Below, in pieces: positions 44,076 through 53,277 of a DNA stretch of 64,000 nt. A program made the translations under genes and the position numbers. Every line of letters begins with the position of its first letter. The stretch's first letter is position 1. Under the pieces are notes generated by a model. The model had not been told where the DNA came from, searched no databases, and saw nothing but the letters and a program-made list of their open reading frames with translations. The DNA comes from Erythrobacter colymbi. Lineage in GTDB: Bacteria; Pseudomonadota; Alphaproteobacteria; Sphingomonadales; Sphingomonadaceae. The DNA lies in the NCBI RefSeq assembly GCF_002155685.1, contig NZ_MUYK01000002.1, positions 124,001-188,000 on the forward strand. The letters run 5' to 3'.

Positions 44076-45022
44076 GCGGGGTTCTCCAGCATGAAGCGCA
44101 TCGCGGCGATCACGCGTTCGAGATCGCGTTGGGTCGAGGGGACCATCTGGCGCAAGTTGGTGAAGGAGTGGGTGACGCCGCGCATCTCGATGAAGACACA
44201 ATCGCGCCCCGCATCGACCAGTGCCTTGGCATAGGCGCGGCCCGAATCGCGGATCGGGTCGAGGCTGGCGGTGACGACGATGGTGGGCGGGGCGGAGGCG
44301 TGGTCCGACAGGATCGGGAAGCCGCGCGGGTCGGCGCGGTCTGCGCCGTAGGCGGCATCGAAGAAAGCCATCGTGTCCGCGGTGAGCAGGAAGCCGTCGC
44401 TGAACGCCTCCATGCTCGCCGAGCCGATCGCGTCCTCGACCAGCGGGAAGATCGGCACTTGCAGCACCACGGGCACCGCGGCGGGGTTCGCGCCCAGCAG
44501 CTGGCTGACGACCACGGTGGCATTCCCGCCCGCCGAATCGCCGATGGTGATGATGCCGCTCGCGGTGCGGCCCAGCTCGGCGGGCGAGGAGGCCACCCAG
44601 CGCGTCGCCGCCTCGCAATCGAGGATCGCGGCGGGAAAGGGCGCCTCGGGCGCGCGCGCGTAATGCACCGCGACCAGCGGCAGATCGATCAGCGCCGCGA
44701 TCTCGGTGCACAGCGCGTGGTGCGTCTCGAGATCCCCGATCACGAAGCCGCCGCCGTGGTAGAAGACGATCACCGGAGTGGCTTCGTCGCGGCTCTCGCG
44801 CGCGTCATAGAGGCGCAGCGGAATGTCACCCGCCGGGCCGGGGCAGGCGAGGTCGCGGATCACCGGCAGCGCGCGCGCCGGACGGTCGGCGATGCCGTGC
44901 ATCGCGACATAGGACTGTCGCGCCTCCTCCAGCGTCATGTCGGCGAGCTTCGGCCCGTTCACTTGCGCCATCATGTCGAGGAAGGCCTTCATGTCGGGGC
45001 GGATATAGGGCGCGTCGGTCAT
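44072..45022 (-). CDS. Alpha/beta hydrolase of the hormone-sensitive lipase group
   Basis: A 316-residue esterase. The HSL motif is present as VFYHGGGFVIGDLETHHALC, the nucleophile elbow is IGDSAGGNATVVV, the acidic residue lies in ASLDPIRDSGRAYA, and the His is in MRGVTHSFTNLR. The start at 45022 gives MTDAPYIRPDMKAFLDMM, the usual N-terminal cap helix; open frame further upstream is not family-like. Members cleave short-chain esters. It is upstream of and translationally coupled to rppH, with no clear functional link. It is divergent from the metal-dependent hydrolase gene. Confidence 0.92.
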   Translation of the reverse strand: MTDAPYIRPDMKAFLDMMAQVNGPKLADMTLEEARQSYVAMHGIADRPARALPVIRDLACPGPAGDIPLRLYDARESRDEATPVIVFYHGGGFVIGDLETHHALCTEIAALIDLPLVAVHYARAPEAPFPAAILDCEAATRWVASSPAELGRTASGIITIGDSAGGNATVVVSQLLGANPAAVPVVLQVPIFPLVEDAIGSASMEAFSDGFLLTADTMAFFDAAYGADRADPRGFPILSDHASAPPTIVVTASLDPIRDSGRAYAKALVDAGRDCVFIEMRGVTHSFTNLRQMVPSTQRDLERVIAAMRFMLENPA

Positions 45023-45128
45023 CGTGGTTCTCTCCCGTGTCTGCGCGATGCGATAGGCGAGGGGGAGGCGGTTTTCCAAGCGCATTTCCACTCGCCTGAT
45101 CGCGGGAGGCGCGCTAGCCTGAAAGGCG

Positions 45129-46124
45129 ATGGACAATCTGACACATAGCCTTGTCGGCGCAGTGCTGGGGCAGGCGGGGCTGAAGCGGAAAACCGGCCTC
45201 GCCATGCCTGCGCTCATCATCGGCGCGAACCTGCCCGACGTCGACGCGGCGTGCTTCTTCTGGCTGGAAGGCACAGAGCATCTCGCGTTTCGAAGAGGCA
45301 TCACCCACGGCCCGCCCGCGCTGGTGCTGCTGCCGCTGGTGCTGGCGGGGATATTATGGGCGTTCGACCGCTGGCAGGAAAAGCGCGGGACGCGGCCCGA
45401 GGGACGGCTGCCGGTGCGCTTCGGGTGGCTCTTTGCAATGGCCTTCATCGGGTGTCTCAGCCACCCCTTCTTCGACTGGCTCAATGTCTACGGCATCCGG
45501 CTGCTGGAGCCGTTCTCCTCGCAGTGGTTCTACGGCGACACGCTGTTCATCATCGACCCGTGGATCTGGGCGCTGCTGAGTGCGGCGGTGTGGGTGTCTC
45601 GGCGGCGGGAGAAGGCGGGGGCGAGCTATCGCTGGCCCGCCATCCTCGGGATCGTGGCGATGCTGGGCTATATCGGCTGGAATTGGGTAACGACAGAGGC
45701 CGCATTCGTGGTCTACTCGATCAATTCCAAGGTTCCGCCGATCGACAAAGATGGCCGGTTCCAGAGTCCTGAAATTCCTGAGGCACAGCGGATTGCCGCG
45801 CCGGTTCCGATCTGGTCAGGCCAGCGCGAATTGATCCTTGGAGAGAAGAACAGATACTACGTCATCCCCCAAGGAGAAACGCAAAGTCCGTGGACGGCTA
45901 AGCCGATCACGGACAAGCCCTGCGCTTGGCCTGATTTCGAGGCTCTGCGCCGATCAAATTCCCAGCTCGACGCCTTCCTGTTCTGGTCTCGCACGCCCTT
46001 TCTCACCCGCGCGGCGGACGGCTCGGTGATCCTGCGCGATGCGCGCTTCACCGACCCGCGGGTGGGGGACAGGTTCAGCCTCGCGCTGCCGGATGTGAAG
46101 TGCGAGGAACTTCCCGCGCCCTAG
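45129..46124 (+). CDS. Membrane-bound metal-dependent hydrolase, YdjM/DUF457 family
   Basis: A 331-residue membrane protein. It starts MDNLTHSLVGAVLGQAGLKR and ALIIGANLPDVDAACFFW, then RRGITHGPPALVLLPLVLAG and CLSHPFFDWLNVYGIRLLEP. The His/Asp residues in these segments (THS, PDVD, THG, SHPFFDW) form the conserved metal-binding set of the family. Five or so hydrophobic segments lie in the first 200 residues, followed by a soluble C-terminal domain. The biochemical activity of the family is unproven. An inverted-repeat element starts 20 bases after the stop. Confidence 0.88.
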   Translation: MDNLTHSLVGAVLGQAGLKRKTGLAMPALIIGANLPDVDAACFFWLEGTEHLAFRRGITHGPPALVLLPLVLAGILWAFDRWQEKRGTRPEGRLPVRFGWLFAMAFIGCLSHPFFDWLNVYGIRLLEPFSSQWFYGDTLFIIDPWIWALLSAAVWVSRRREKAGASYRWPAILGIVAMLGYIGWNWVTTEAAFVVYSINSKVPPIDKDGRFQSPEIPEAQRIAAPVPIWSGQRELILGEKNRYYVIPQGETQSPWTAKPITDKPCAWPDFEALRRSNSQLDAFLFWSRTPFLTRAADGSVILRDARFTDPRVGDRFSLALPDVKCEELPAP

Positions 46125-46143
46125 CCGCGTTGGCCCAGTCTAC

Positions 46144-46282
46144 TCCCCTCCTCTTCAGAGGAGGGGTTGGGGGTGGTGGCGCGGCGCGGATGCGTCGCGC
46201 TTCGCCTCCGGCACCACCCCGCTGCGACTAGGCTCGCTGCGCTCACCAAGTCTCGCTGCCCCTCCTCTGAAGAGGAGGGGGT
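46144..46282. repeat. Inverted repeat of the CCCCTCC type between two genes
   Basis: Outer arms CCCCTCCTCTTCAGAGGAGG (left) and CCCCTCCTCTGAAGAGGAGG (right) are each palindromic and also complementary to one another, with a GGTGGTGG...CCACCACC-like inner pair and a GC-rich centre. Related to 2876-3165 and 4796-4870. The right edge is 10 bases before the photolyase start, so the photolyase leader may contain a strong hairpin. Confidence 0.85.
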
Positions 46283-46292
46283 AAGGAGAAGC

Positions 46293-47678
46293 ATGACCCA
46301 AATCATCTGGCTCCGGCGCGATCTGCGTCTGGCCGATAATCCCGCGCTCTATCATGCCGCCAAGGCCGGCCCTGTCGTCGCCGTCTATGTGCTCGACGAC
46401 GCGAGCCCGAAGCATCACGCCTATGGCGGGGCCTCGCGCTGGTGGCTGCATCATTCGCTGGCGAGTTTGGCGAAAAGCCTCGAAGCCAAGGGCAGCAAGC
46501 TGATCCTGCGGCGCGGGGAGGCGGTGGAAGAACTCACCAAGCTCGCGCAGGAAACCGGCGCGGCCACCATCCACGCAAATTGCCATTACGAGCCGTGGTG
46601 GCTCAATGCCGAGCGCAAGCTGGCAAAGAGCCTCGACCTGCAACTCCATCACGGCAATTACCTCATGGTGCCGGGCAGCATCACCACCGGCACGGGCGGG
46701 CAGTACAAGATCTACACCCCCTTCAGCCGCGCCGTGCGGGCTGAGTTCCCGCCGCGCTCGGAAGTCCCCGCGCCCGAACGCCTCGAAGCCCCGGCGACGT
46801 GGCCCGCCTCGGACGATCTTGCCTCGTGGAACCTGCTCCCCACCAAGCCCGACTGGGCGGGCGGGATGCGCGACTTCTGGGAAGTCGGCGAGGCCGCCGC
46901 CCACGCGCGGCTCACCGCTTGGGAAGCCGACGTCGACGACTATGACGACAAGCGCAATTTCCCCTCGGTCGACAAGGTCTCGCGCCTCTCGCCGCATCTG
47001 CATTTCGGCGAAATCTCGCCGATCCAGATATGGCACCGTTTCAAGGACAAGCGCTCGAAAGGATGGGAAACCTTCGAGGGCGAGCTGATCTGGCGCGACT
47101 ATTCGCAGAACGCGATCCTGCAATTCCCCGCCTACGCCACCCAGAACTACCGCGAGGATTTCGACCGCTTCCCCTGGCGTGATCCCGCCAATGACCCCGC
47201 TGCCGCGCGTGACCTCAAGGCATGGCAGGAGGGCCGCACCGGCTACCCGATCGTCGATGCCGGGATGCGCCAGCTGTGGCAGACCGGCTGGATGCACAAC
47301 CGCGTGCGCATGATCACCGCGAGCTTTCTCATCAAGCACCTGCTGATCGACTGGCGCGAGGGCGAGAAGTGGTTCTGGGACACGCTGTGCGATGCCGACT
47401 ATGCCTCCAACGCCACCAACTGGCAGTGGACTGCGGGGACGGGGGTGGACAGCAATGTGTTCAGCCGGATCATGGCGCCGCTCTCGCAGTCCGAGAAATT
47501 CGACGCCGCGCGCTATATTCGCACGTACGTGCCCGAGCTGAAGGGGTTGGAGGAGCCCTATGTCCACGACCCCGAGGAGTTCGGACGGCGGCCCGCGGGC
47601 TATCCGCGCAAGATTGTGCCGCACAAGCAGGCGCGCGAGCGGGCGTTGGCGGCGTTGAAGACGATCAAGTCCGCCTGA
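46293..47678 (+). CDS. phrB: Deoxyribodipyrimidine photolyase
   Basis: A 461-residue light-driven DNA repair enzyme for cyclobutane pyrimidine dimers. The N-terminal antenna-binding domain begins IIWLRRDLRLADNPALYHAA. The FAD domain has LHFGEISPIQIW, EGELIWRDYSQNAILQFPAY, IVDAGMRQLWQTGWMHNRVR and TNWQWTAGTGVDSNVFSRIM, a full set of FAD contacts and the tryptophan electron chain. Length fits class I CPD photolyases. The ATG at 46293 has AAGGAG before it. The neighbouring repeat, not a gene, fills the upstream gap, so its promoter is not clear. Confidence 0.96.
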   Translation: MTQIIWLRRDLRLADNPALYHAAKAGPVVAVYVLDDASPKHHAYGGASRWWLHHSLASLAKSLEAKGSKLILRRGEAVEELTKLAQETGAATIHANCHYEPWWLNAERKLAKSLDLQLHHGNYLMVPGSITTGTGGQYKIYTPFSRAVRAEFPPRSEVPAPERLEAPATWPASDDLASWNLLPTKPDWAGGMRDFWEVGEAAAHARLTAWEADVDDYDDKRNFPSVDKVSRLSPHLHFGEISPIQIWHRFKDKRSKGWETFEGELIWRDYSQNAILQFPAYATQNYREDFDRFPWRDPANDPAAARDLKAWQEGRTGYPIVDAGMRQLWQTGWMHNRVRMITASFLIKHLLIDWREGEKWFWDTLCDADYASNATNWQWTAGTGVDSNVFSRIMAPLSQSEKFDAARYIRTYVPELKGLEEPYVHDPEEFGRRPAGYPRKIVPHKQARERALAALKTIKSA

Positions 47679-47744
47679 CGGGGGCTTGCTCGGGGGCCTC
47701 TCGCGGGCCTATGCACCCTCCCGCATAACAGACGAGAGGGTGAC

Positions 47745-48974
47745 ATGATGGGCTTGAAACACGGCATGCTGGCAGGCGCGGCTTTTGCGCTGGCGATGGG
47801 CGGGCTCGCGCCGCTCCACGCGCAGACCGCGGCCGATGCGCCTGCGCTCGCGCGGCCGCCGCAATATCCCGAAGCGCCGAGTGCGCGCCTCGTCCAGCCC
47901 CCGGCGCGCGACCAGTCCGAGCTTCAGGTGCTGTTCTGGTCCGATGCCCAGCGGGCCGAGCGTTTCCGCGCAATGGAGCAGTGGTTCGCCGGTCACGAGG
48001 TCGCCCCCGCGGCCACCCCGCGCGCGCTGCCCAAGGGCGCTCCGCTCAGCGCCGAGTTGCAGGCGGATCTCGCCAAGCTGATGACCGATACCAATGCGGC
48101 CGGGATCATGGTGCTTGAGGACGGCAAAGTGCGCTACGAGGCCTATGGCCTCGGCCTTACGCATGACGACCGCTGGACCAGCTTCTCGGTCGCCAAGAGC
48201 TTCACCTCGACCCTGCTCGGGGCGGCGATCAAGGACGGTTTCATCACCAGCCTCGATGATCCGGTGACGCAGTATATCCCCGGCCTCAAGGGCAGCGCCT
48301 ATGAGGGCGTCACCGTCCGCCAGCTCGCCACGATGACGAGCGGGGTGAAGTGGAACGAGGATTATGCCGATCCCCAGTCCGACGTCGCGCAGATGAACCG
48401 TTTCGTGGTCGAATACGGCCCCGAGGCGATCGTCGCGCAAATGAAGCAGCTCCCGCGCGAGGCGGAGCCGGGTACCAAGTGGGTCTACAAGACCGGCGAG
48501 ACCAACCTCATCGGCGTGCTGGTCGAGAATGCCGTGGGCAAGCCGCTCGCCGAATATGCCAAGGCCAAGATCGTCGATCCGGCGGGCTTCGAGGGCGGAT
48601 TGTTCTGGATGGTCGATCCGCGCGGCGGGAATATCGGCGGGTGCTGCCTGTCGATCCGCCTCGCCGATTATGCGCGGATGGGCCAGTTCGCGCTCGAGGG
48701 GGGCAAGGGCATCGTGCCCGATGGCTGGTTTGCCGAGGCCGGCAAGGCCCATGTGCAGTTCCCGGACGCGCCGGGCTTCGGCTATGGCTACCAGTGGTGG
48801 GCCTATCCCTTCGGGAGCTATGGCGCGCAGGGGATCTTCGGGCAGTCGATCACGCTGGTGCCGGCGAAGAAGCTGGTGGTAGCGATCGTGAGCAACTGGC
48901 CGACCGCGACCTCGGCCGGCAGCCGCGGCGATGCGCGCGCGGTGGTGGCGAAGATCGCGGCGAGCGCCGAATAA
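47745..48974 (+). CDS. Serine hydrolase of the beta-lactamase/esterase fold
   Basis: A 409-residue secreted protein (signal MMGLKHGMLAGAAFALAMGG, cleavage near LHAQT). The class C/serine-esterase set is present: the SxxK motif in WTSFSVAKSFTSTLLGAAI, the YxN-type region in WVYKTGETNLIGVLVENAVG, and a late YGAQGIFGQSITLVP for the third element. Proteins of this type are mostly esterases or peptidases; true beta-lactamase activity is unlikely without close homology. The ATG at 47745 is followed by a second ATG one codon on. It precedes a parS-like site in the gap after it. Confidence 0.88.
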   Translation: MMGLKHGMLAGAAFALAMGGLAPLHAQTAADAPALARPPQYPEAPSARLVQPPARDQSELQVLFWSDAQRAERFRAMEQWFAGHEVAPAATPRALPKGAPLSAELQADLAKLMTDTNAAGIMVLEDGKVRYEAYGLGLTHDDRWTSFSVAKSFTSTLLGAAIKDGFITSLDDPVTQYIPGLKGSAYEGVTVRQLATMTSGVKWNEDYADPQSDVAQMNRFVVEYGPEAIVAQMKQLPREAEPGTKWVYKTGETNLIGVLVENAVGKPLAEYAKAKIVDPAGFEGGLFWMVDPRGGNIGGCCLSIRLADYARMGQFALEGGKGIVPDGWFAEAGKAHVQFPDAPGFGYGYQWWAYPFGSYGAQGIFGQSITLVPAKKLVVAIVSNWPTATSAGSRGDARAVVAKIAASAE

Positions 48975-49054
48975 GCGGGGCTTCGCGGGGGTCTCGCAGC
49001 GGCTTCGCGCGCGCCAGACCCCCTCCAGACCCCTGTCACACCCCTCTCGCGCGA

Positions 49055-49070
49055 TGTTTCCCGTGAAACA
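49055..49070. promoter_or_regulatory. ParB parS-like site (intergenic)
   Basis: TGTTTCCCGTGAAACA differs at one base from the widespread parS consensus TGTTTCACGTGAAACA, which ParB binds near replication origins. It is intergenic, 22 bases from the 3' end of the PilZ gene. A second near-match lies at 63940-63955. Confidence 0.7.
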
Positions 49071-49091
49071 TTGCGCTGCGGGGAGCGGCGG

Positions 49092-49439
49092 TCAGATCAC
49101 CTGGCGATAGGTGCCGACGTTGCTGTAGCGCTGCAGGATGTTGTCGTGGACGATCGGGCTCAGCAGCTCGCTGAACGCGCAGCCCACGATGCAGTTGTCC
49201 CACCACACCACCTCGGCCTGAAGCGATTCGAGGCCGGGCAGGGTCAGCCAGCACATCTGGCCCTCGTGCATCCGGTTGATCGAGGCGGCAGAGAAGCCCG
49301 AAATCGAGAGATCGTGGACCACGCTCTGGAAGGCGCGGCCGCCCGAGGCGCGCAAGGTCGCCGGGATCGTCAGCCGCGTGCGCGGGCCGCAGCGGTCTTC
49401 CTGGGATGCAGTGCGATAGGGATCGGAATTGGGCGGCAT
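49092..49439 (-). CDS. PilZ-domain protein (c-di-GMP binding candidate)
   Basis: A 115-residue single-domain PilZ protein. RCGPRTRLTIPATLRASGG contains the arginine pair of the first c-di-GMP motif, and VVHDLSISGFSAASI gives the D/NxSxxG motif. QAEVVWWDNCIVGCAFSELL ends the barrel. Such proteins couple c-di-GMP to motility or surface behaviour by binding a partner; no partner gene is adjacent. The ATG at 49439 starts MPPNSDPYR. It is the second PilZ protein of the window, after the EAL-PilZ gene at the left edge. Confidence 0.88.
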   Translation of the reverse strand: MPPNSDPYRTASQEDRCGPRTRLTIPATLRASGGRAFQSVVHDLSISGFSAASINRMHEGQMCWLTLPGLESLQAEVVWWDNCIVGCAFSELLSPIVHDNILQRYSNVGTYRQVI

Positions 49440-49574
49440 TGCCGTCTACCTTGTATCGAAGCCTGCGGTCTCACGGGGCGGGTTGGTCCGCGCGGGAGTT
49501 TGCGCCCCCGTTCCTTAAGGAAAGGCTGTCGATCAGGGTTAACAGAGTGTTAGGCGGAAATTCCGCGGGCTGGC

Positions 49575-50300
49575 CTAGCCCTCGATGCGCTCGCGGTGGA
49601 GGCCGTCGAAGCCCTCGGCGAGCAGCGCCACCAGACGGTCGGCCACCACTTCGGGCGGCTTGACGCTGGCGGCATCCTCACCCGGATAGGCCCGCGCGCG
49701 CATCTCGGTGCGGGTCGCGCCCGGATCGATGATGGCGACACGAAGGGGCGAGAGGCGCTCGACTTCGGCGGCATAGGTCGCGAGCAGGTTCTCGAAGGCG
49801 GCCTTGGTTGCGCTGTATGCCCCCCAATAGGGACGCGGCGCACTGCCGACCGAGCTGGTGAGGCCGATGATCCGTCCGGCCTTGGCATGGCGCAGCAGCG
49901 GGTCGAACCCGGCGATAAGCGCCTGTGTTGCCACGACATTGGTGAGCAGCGCCTGGTTGAACTGCTTGGGCTCCATCTGCGAGGCCGGTGTCAGCTCGGG
50001 CAGGTAGGCCGCGGCGAGCACCATGATGTCAAGGCTCTGCCAGCGCCCGGCAATAGCGCCCGCCAGCCGCGTGACCGAATCGGGTTCGGTAAGGTCGAGC
50101 GGGGCGATGGTCGAGGTGCCGCCTGCGGCATGGATCGCGTCTTCCACCTCCTCCAGCGCCTTGACCTTGCGCGCCACGAGAATGACATGCGCCCCCGCGG
50201 CGGCGAGCGCCTTCGCGGTGGCGGCGCCGATCCCGCGGCTCGCTCCGGTGACGAGCGCGGTCTGGCCGGCAAGCGGCTTGGCGGTGGTGGTGTCGGTCAT
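49575..50300 (-). CDS. SDR-family oxidoreductase downstream of purF
   Basis: A 241-residue short-chain dehydrogenase. TALVTGASRGIGAATAKALA is the cofactor site, IMVLAAAYLPELTPASQM replaces the usual NNAG segment, and the catalytic set is Ser in IGLTSSVGSAPRPYWGAYSA with Tyr and Lys (YSATKAAF). DPGATRTEMRARAYPGED follows. The unusual AAAY segment means the common structural Asn-Asn-Ala-Gly is lost; activity may still be intact. It lies six bases after purF on the same strand, so it is cotranscribed. Substrate unknown. Confidence 0.9.
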   Translation of the reverse strand: MTDTTTAKPLAGQTALVTGASRGIGAATAKALAAAGAHVILVARKVKALEEVEDAIHAAGGTSTIAPLDLTEPDSVTRLAGAIAGRWQSLDIMVLAAAYLPELTPASQMEPKQFNQALLTNVVATQALIAGFDPLLRHAKAGRIIGLTSSVGSAPRPYWGAYSATKAAFENLLATYAAEVERLSPLRVAIIDPGATRTEMRARAYPGEDAASVKPPEVVADRLVALLAEGFDGLHRERIEG

Positions 50301-50306
50301 GGGGCG

Positions 50307-51794
50307 TCAGGCTGCTTTCGGATCGGCAAAGGGAAGCTGCGCGGCCTTGGCCTCGGCCAGCGCAAGGTCGGTCAGCGCGGTCGGGTATTCGCCCGTGAAG
50401 CAGGCGTCGCAGAACTGCGGGCAGGCCTTGTCGCGCTTCTCCTTGCCGACTGCGCGGTAGAGCCCGTCAATCGAGATGAAGGCGAGGCTGTCGGCCTTGA
50501 TGAACTCGCGCATCGGTTCCAGCTCCATGCGCGCGGCGAGGAGCTTGGAGCGTTCGGGCGTGTCGACGCCATAGAAGCACGAATGCGCGGTCGGCGGGCT
50601 GGCGACGCGGAAGTGGACTTCGGCCGCGCCCGCTTCGCGCATCATCTCGACGATCTTGAGGCTGGTGGTGCCGCGCACGATCGAATCGTCGATCAGCACG
50701 ATGCGCTTGCCTTCGACGAGCGCGCGGTTGGCATTGTGCTTGCGCTTGACGCTGGAATGCCGCGCGCCGTCACCCGGCTGGATGAACGTGCGCCCGACAT
50801 AGTGCGAGCGGATGATGCCGAGCTCGAAGGGCAGGCCCGACTGCATGGCAAAGCCGATTGCCGCGGGCACACCGCTGTCGGGCACGGGGACGACGAGGTC
50901 CGCCTCGCAGGGAGCCTCGATCGCGAGCTGGGTGCCGATCGCCTTGCGCGCCTCGTAGACCGAACGACCGGCAAAGACGCTGTCGGGGCGGCTGAAATAG
51001 ACGTGCTCGAAGATGCAGGGCCGCGCCGGCGGGCTGCCAAAGGGCCGGACCGAGCGGATCTCTCCGGCGAAATCGACCAGCACCAGCTCGCCCGGCTCGA
51101 CCTCGCGGATCACCTCGGCGCCGACGACGTCGAAGGCCACGGTTTCGGAGGCGAAGAGGATCGCGTCACCCATCCGGCCCATCACAAGCGGGCGGATGCC
51201 GAGCGGATCGCGGCAGGCGATCATGCCCTCGGGCGTCATCACGATCAGGGCATAGGCCCCCTCGACCAGCCGCAGCGCATCGACCAGACGGTCGGCGATG
51301 GTGGGATAGCGCGAGGTGGCGACGAGGTGGATGATCACCTCGGTGTCGGAGGTCGACTGGAAGATCGAACCCTTGTTCACCAGGTCCGTCCGCAGCGCCA
51401 TCGCGTTCGAGATGTTGCCGTTGTGCGCGACTGCAAAGCCGCCGCTGGCCAGATCGGCAAAGAGCGGCTGGACGTTGCGCAGGCCCGATCCGCCGGTGGT
51501 GGAATAGCGCACGTGGCCTGCGGCCATATGGCCGGGCAGGGCGGCTATCGCATCGGAGGAGGAGAAGTTCTCGGCGACATGGCCAAGCCCGCGGCGGGCG
51601 TAGAATTCCTTGCCGTCGAAGCTGACGATGCCGGCCGCTTCCTGTCCGCGGTGCTGGAGCGCGTGGAGGCCCAGCGCGGTCGTCGCAGCCGCGTCATTGG
51701 CGCGGATCGCGCCGAAAATGCCGCATTCCTCGCGCAGCTTGTCGCCATCGGCATCGAGGAAGGGGTGGGTCACATTGAGGGGGCTCATCGGCAT
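50307..51794 (-). CDS. purF: Amidophosphoribosyltransferase PurF
   Basis: A 495-residue enzyme that makes 5-phosphoribosylamine from PRPP and glutamine, the first step of purine synthesis. The catalytic Cys follows a short propeptide: LREECGIFGAIRANDA, then LGLHALQHRGQEAAGI. The phosphoribosyltransferase domain has VVPVPDSGVPAAIGFAMQSG, the PRPP loop VLIDDSIVRGTTSLKIVEMM (written in part), and FCDACFTGEYP near the end. The ATG at 51794 was chosen; an ATG at 51788 gives two residues less. The SDR gene follows in the operon. Confidence 0.97.
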   Translation of the reverse strand: MPMSPLNVTHPFLDADGDKLREECGIFGAIRANDAAATTALGLHALQHRGQEAAGIVSFDGKEFYARRGLGHVAENFSSSDAIAALPGHMAAGHVRYSTTGGSGLRNVQPLFADLASGGFAVAHNGNISNAMALRTDLVNKGSIFQSTSDTEVIIHLVATSRYPTIADRLVDALRLVEGAYALIVMTPEGMIACRDPLGIRPLVMGRMGDAILFASETVAFDVVGAEVIREVEPGELVLVDFAGEIRSVRPFGSPPARPCIFEHVYFSRPDSVFAGRSVYEARKAIGTQLAIEAPCEADLVVPVPDSGVPAAIGFAMQSGLPFELGIIRSHYVGRTFIQPGDGARHSSVKRKHNANRALVEGKRIVLIDDSIVRGTTSLKIVEMMREAGAAEVHFRVASPPTAHSCFYGVDTPERSKLLAARMELEPMREFIKADSLAFISIDGLYRAVGKEKRDKACPQFCDACFTGEYPTALTDLALAEAKAAQLPFADPKAA

Positions 51795-52023
51795 CACCAG
51801 ACCTGTTCGCGTGCACACCGCGTCGGCGCACCGCCCCAATGGCGATGTGACGGATCAATTACAAGGGCAAGCAGCCCCGCGATGCCCGCCTTTTTGGCGA
51901 CTGGCGTGTGACACACCGTCCTCAAGTAGCAAAGCGGTAGGACAACAAGGACTCGGGATTGCGGGCTGGGCGCTGCCACTCTACAGGCAGCATTCAGCGA
52001 ACAACGGGCACCTCTCACCACCC
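51795..52023. other. Divergent promoter region between purF and lolC
   Basis: This 229-base gap separates two divergent operons and should hold both promoters. I see no strong palindrome, riboswitch or small gene in it. Base composition is a little less GC-rich than the flanking genes, as usual for promoters. Confidence 0.4.
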
Positions 52024-53277
52024 ATGCTCTCCCCCTTCGAATGGATGATCGCCAAGCGCTACCTCTGGCCGGGCAAGGGGGAGGCGTTCATTGCGCTTGT
52101 CGCCGCGATCTCGGTCGGGGTGGTGATGCTGTCGGTCGCGCTGCTTGTCGTGGTGATGAGCGTGATGAACGGCTTCCGCGGCGAGCTGCTCGACAAGATC
52201 GTGGGGCTTAACGGCCACGCGGTGGTGCAGGCCTATGGCGGGCGGATCGAGAACTGGCAGGGCGTGCTCGGCGAACTCGAGAAGACCCCGGGCGTCACCT
52301 CGGCCACCCCGATGATCGAAAAGCCGCTGCTGGTGAACTTCAACGGCAATTCCGAAGGCATCCTGCTGCGCGGCCAGACGCAGAAGGATCTCGATGCACT
52401 TGGCGACAAGGTGCTGCTGGGCGATATCAAGAGCCTCGGCACGCTGTCCGAGACCGACGGGCTCGGCCGCGTCGCGGTCGGCAGTCGGCTGGCGCAGAAC
52501 CTCGGCATCCGCGTGGGGGATGTCATCACCATCATCAATTTCTCGGGCCGCACCACGCCCTTCGGCACCACCCCGCGCCAGGTGCCCTACGAGGTCGGCG
52601 CGATCTTCGAGGTCGGTATTTCGACCTTCGACGAGAAATTCATCATGATGCCGCTCGCCGATGCGCAGAGCCTGCTGCTGATGGGGGATTCGGTCGCGCA
52701 GATCGAAGTGACGGTCGACAAGCCCGACAAGGTCGGCGAAATCCTCGCCCCGGTCTCGCAGCGGCTTGCGGGCAAGGCCGTGATCGCCGACTGGAAGTCG
52801 ATGAATTCGGCGCTGTTCGAGGCCTTGCAGGTCGAGCGGGTGGCGATGTTCTTCGCGCTGTCCTTCATGGTCGTGGTCGCCTCGTTCAACATCCTCTCGA
52901 GCCTCGTGATGCTGGTGCGCGCCAAGACCCGCGACATCGCGATCATGCGCACCATGGGCGCGACGCGGCGGAGCCTGCTCAAGATCTTCGTCACCACCGG
53001 AACCACGGTGGGCGCGATCGGGACGATCTCGGGGCTGCTGCTGGGTTCGATCATTCTCTTCTTCCGCGAGCCGATCGTCGATTTCATCGCCTTCACCACG
53101 GGTCAGGAAATCTGGGATCCGCAGGTGCGGTTCCTCTCGACCCTGCCTTCGCGGACCGACCCTTGGGAGGTGTTCGGGATCGTCATGCTGGCGTTGGGGA
53201 TGAGCTTCCTCGCGACGCTCTACCCTGCGTTCAAGGCGGCGAACACCGATCCGGTGCAGGTTCTGCGCTATGAATAG
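52024..53277 (+). CDS. lolC: Lipoprotein-releasing ABC permease, LolC/LolE family
   Basis: A 417-residue inner membrane permease that, with LolD, extracts outer membrane lipoproteins and hands them to LolA. The N-terminal [20 protein letters not shown] and the first helix ([20 protein letters not shown]) are typical. A large periplasmic domain (residues about 50-265) and three further helices ([59 protein letters not shown]) follow. [19 protein letters not shown] is the coupling helix. Only one permease gene is present, so it probably forms a homodimer as in LolF-type systems. The stop overlaps lolD by eight bases. Confidence 0.94.
   Translation: MLSPFEWMIAKRYLWPGKGEAFIALVAAISVGVVMLSVALLVVVMSVMNGFRGELLDKIVGLNGHAVVQAYGGRIENWQGVLGELEKTPGVTSATPMIEKPLLVNFNGNSEGILLRGQTQKDLDALGDKVLLGDIKSLGTLSETDGLGRVAVGSRLAQNLGIRVGDVITIINFSGRTTPFGTTPRQVPYEVGAIFEVGISTFDEKFIMMPLADAQSLLLMGDSVAQIEVTVDKPDKVGEILAPVSQRLAGKAVIADWKSMNSALFEALQVERVAMFFALSFMVVVASFNILSSLVMLVRAKTRDIAIMRTMGATRRSLLKIFVTTGTTVGAIGTISGLLLGSIILFFREPIVDFIAFTTGQEIWDPQVRFLSTLPSRTDPWEVFGIVMLALGMSFLATLYPAFKAANTDPVQVLRYE

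Noticed and set aside
47745..48974. Beta-lactamase linked to the BlaI/BlaR-type pair
   Set aside because: The serine hydrolase is over 11 kb away, has no TACA-NN-TGTA box before it that I could see, and resembles esterases more than class C enzymes.
49596..51911. A 771-codon open frame on the plus strand
   Set aside because: It is antisense to the SDR and purF genes and has no recognisable domain.
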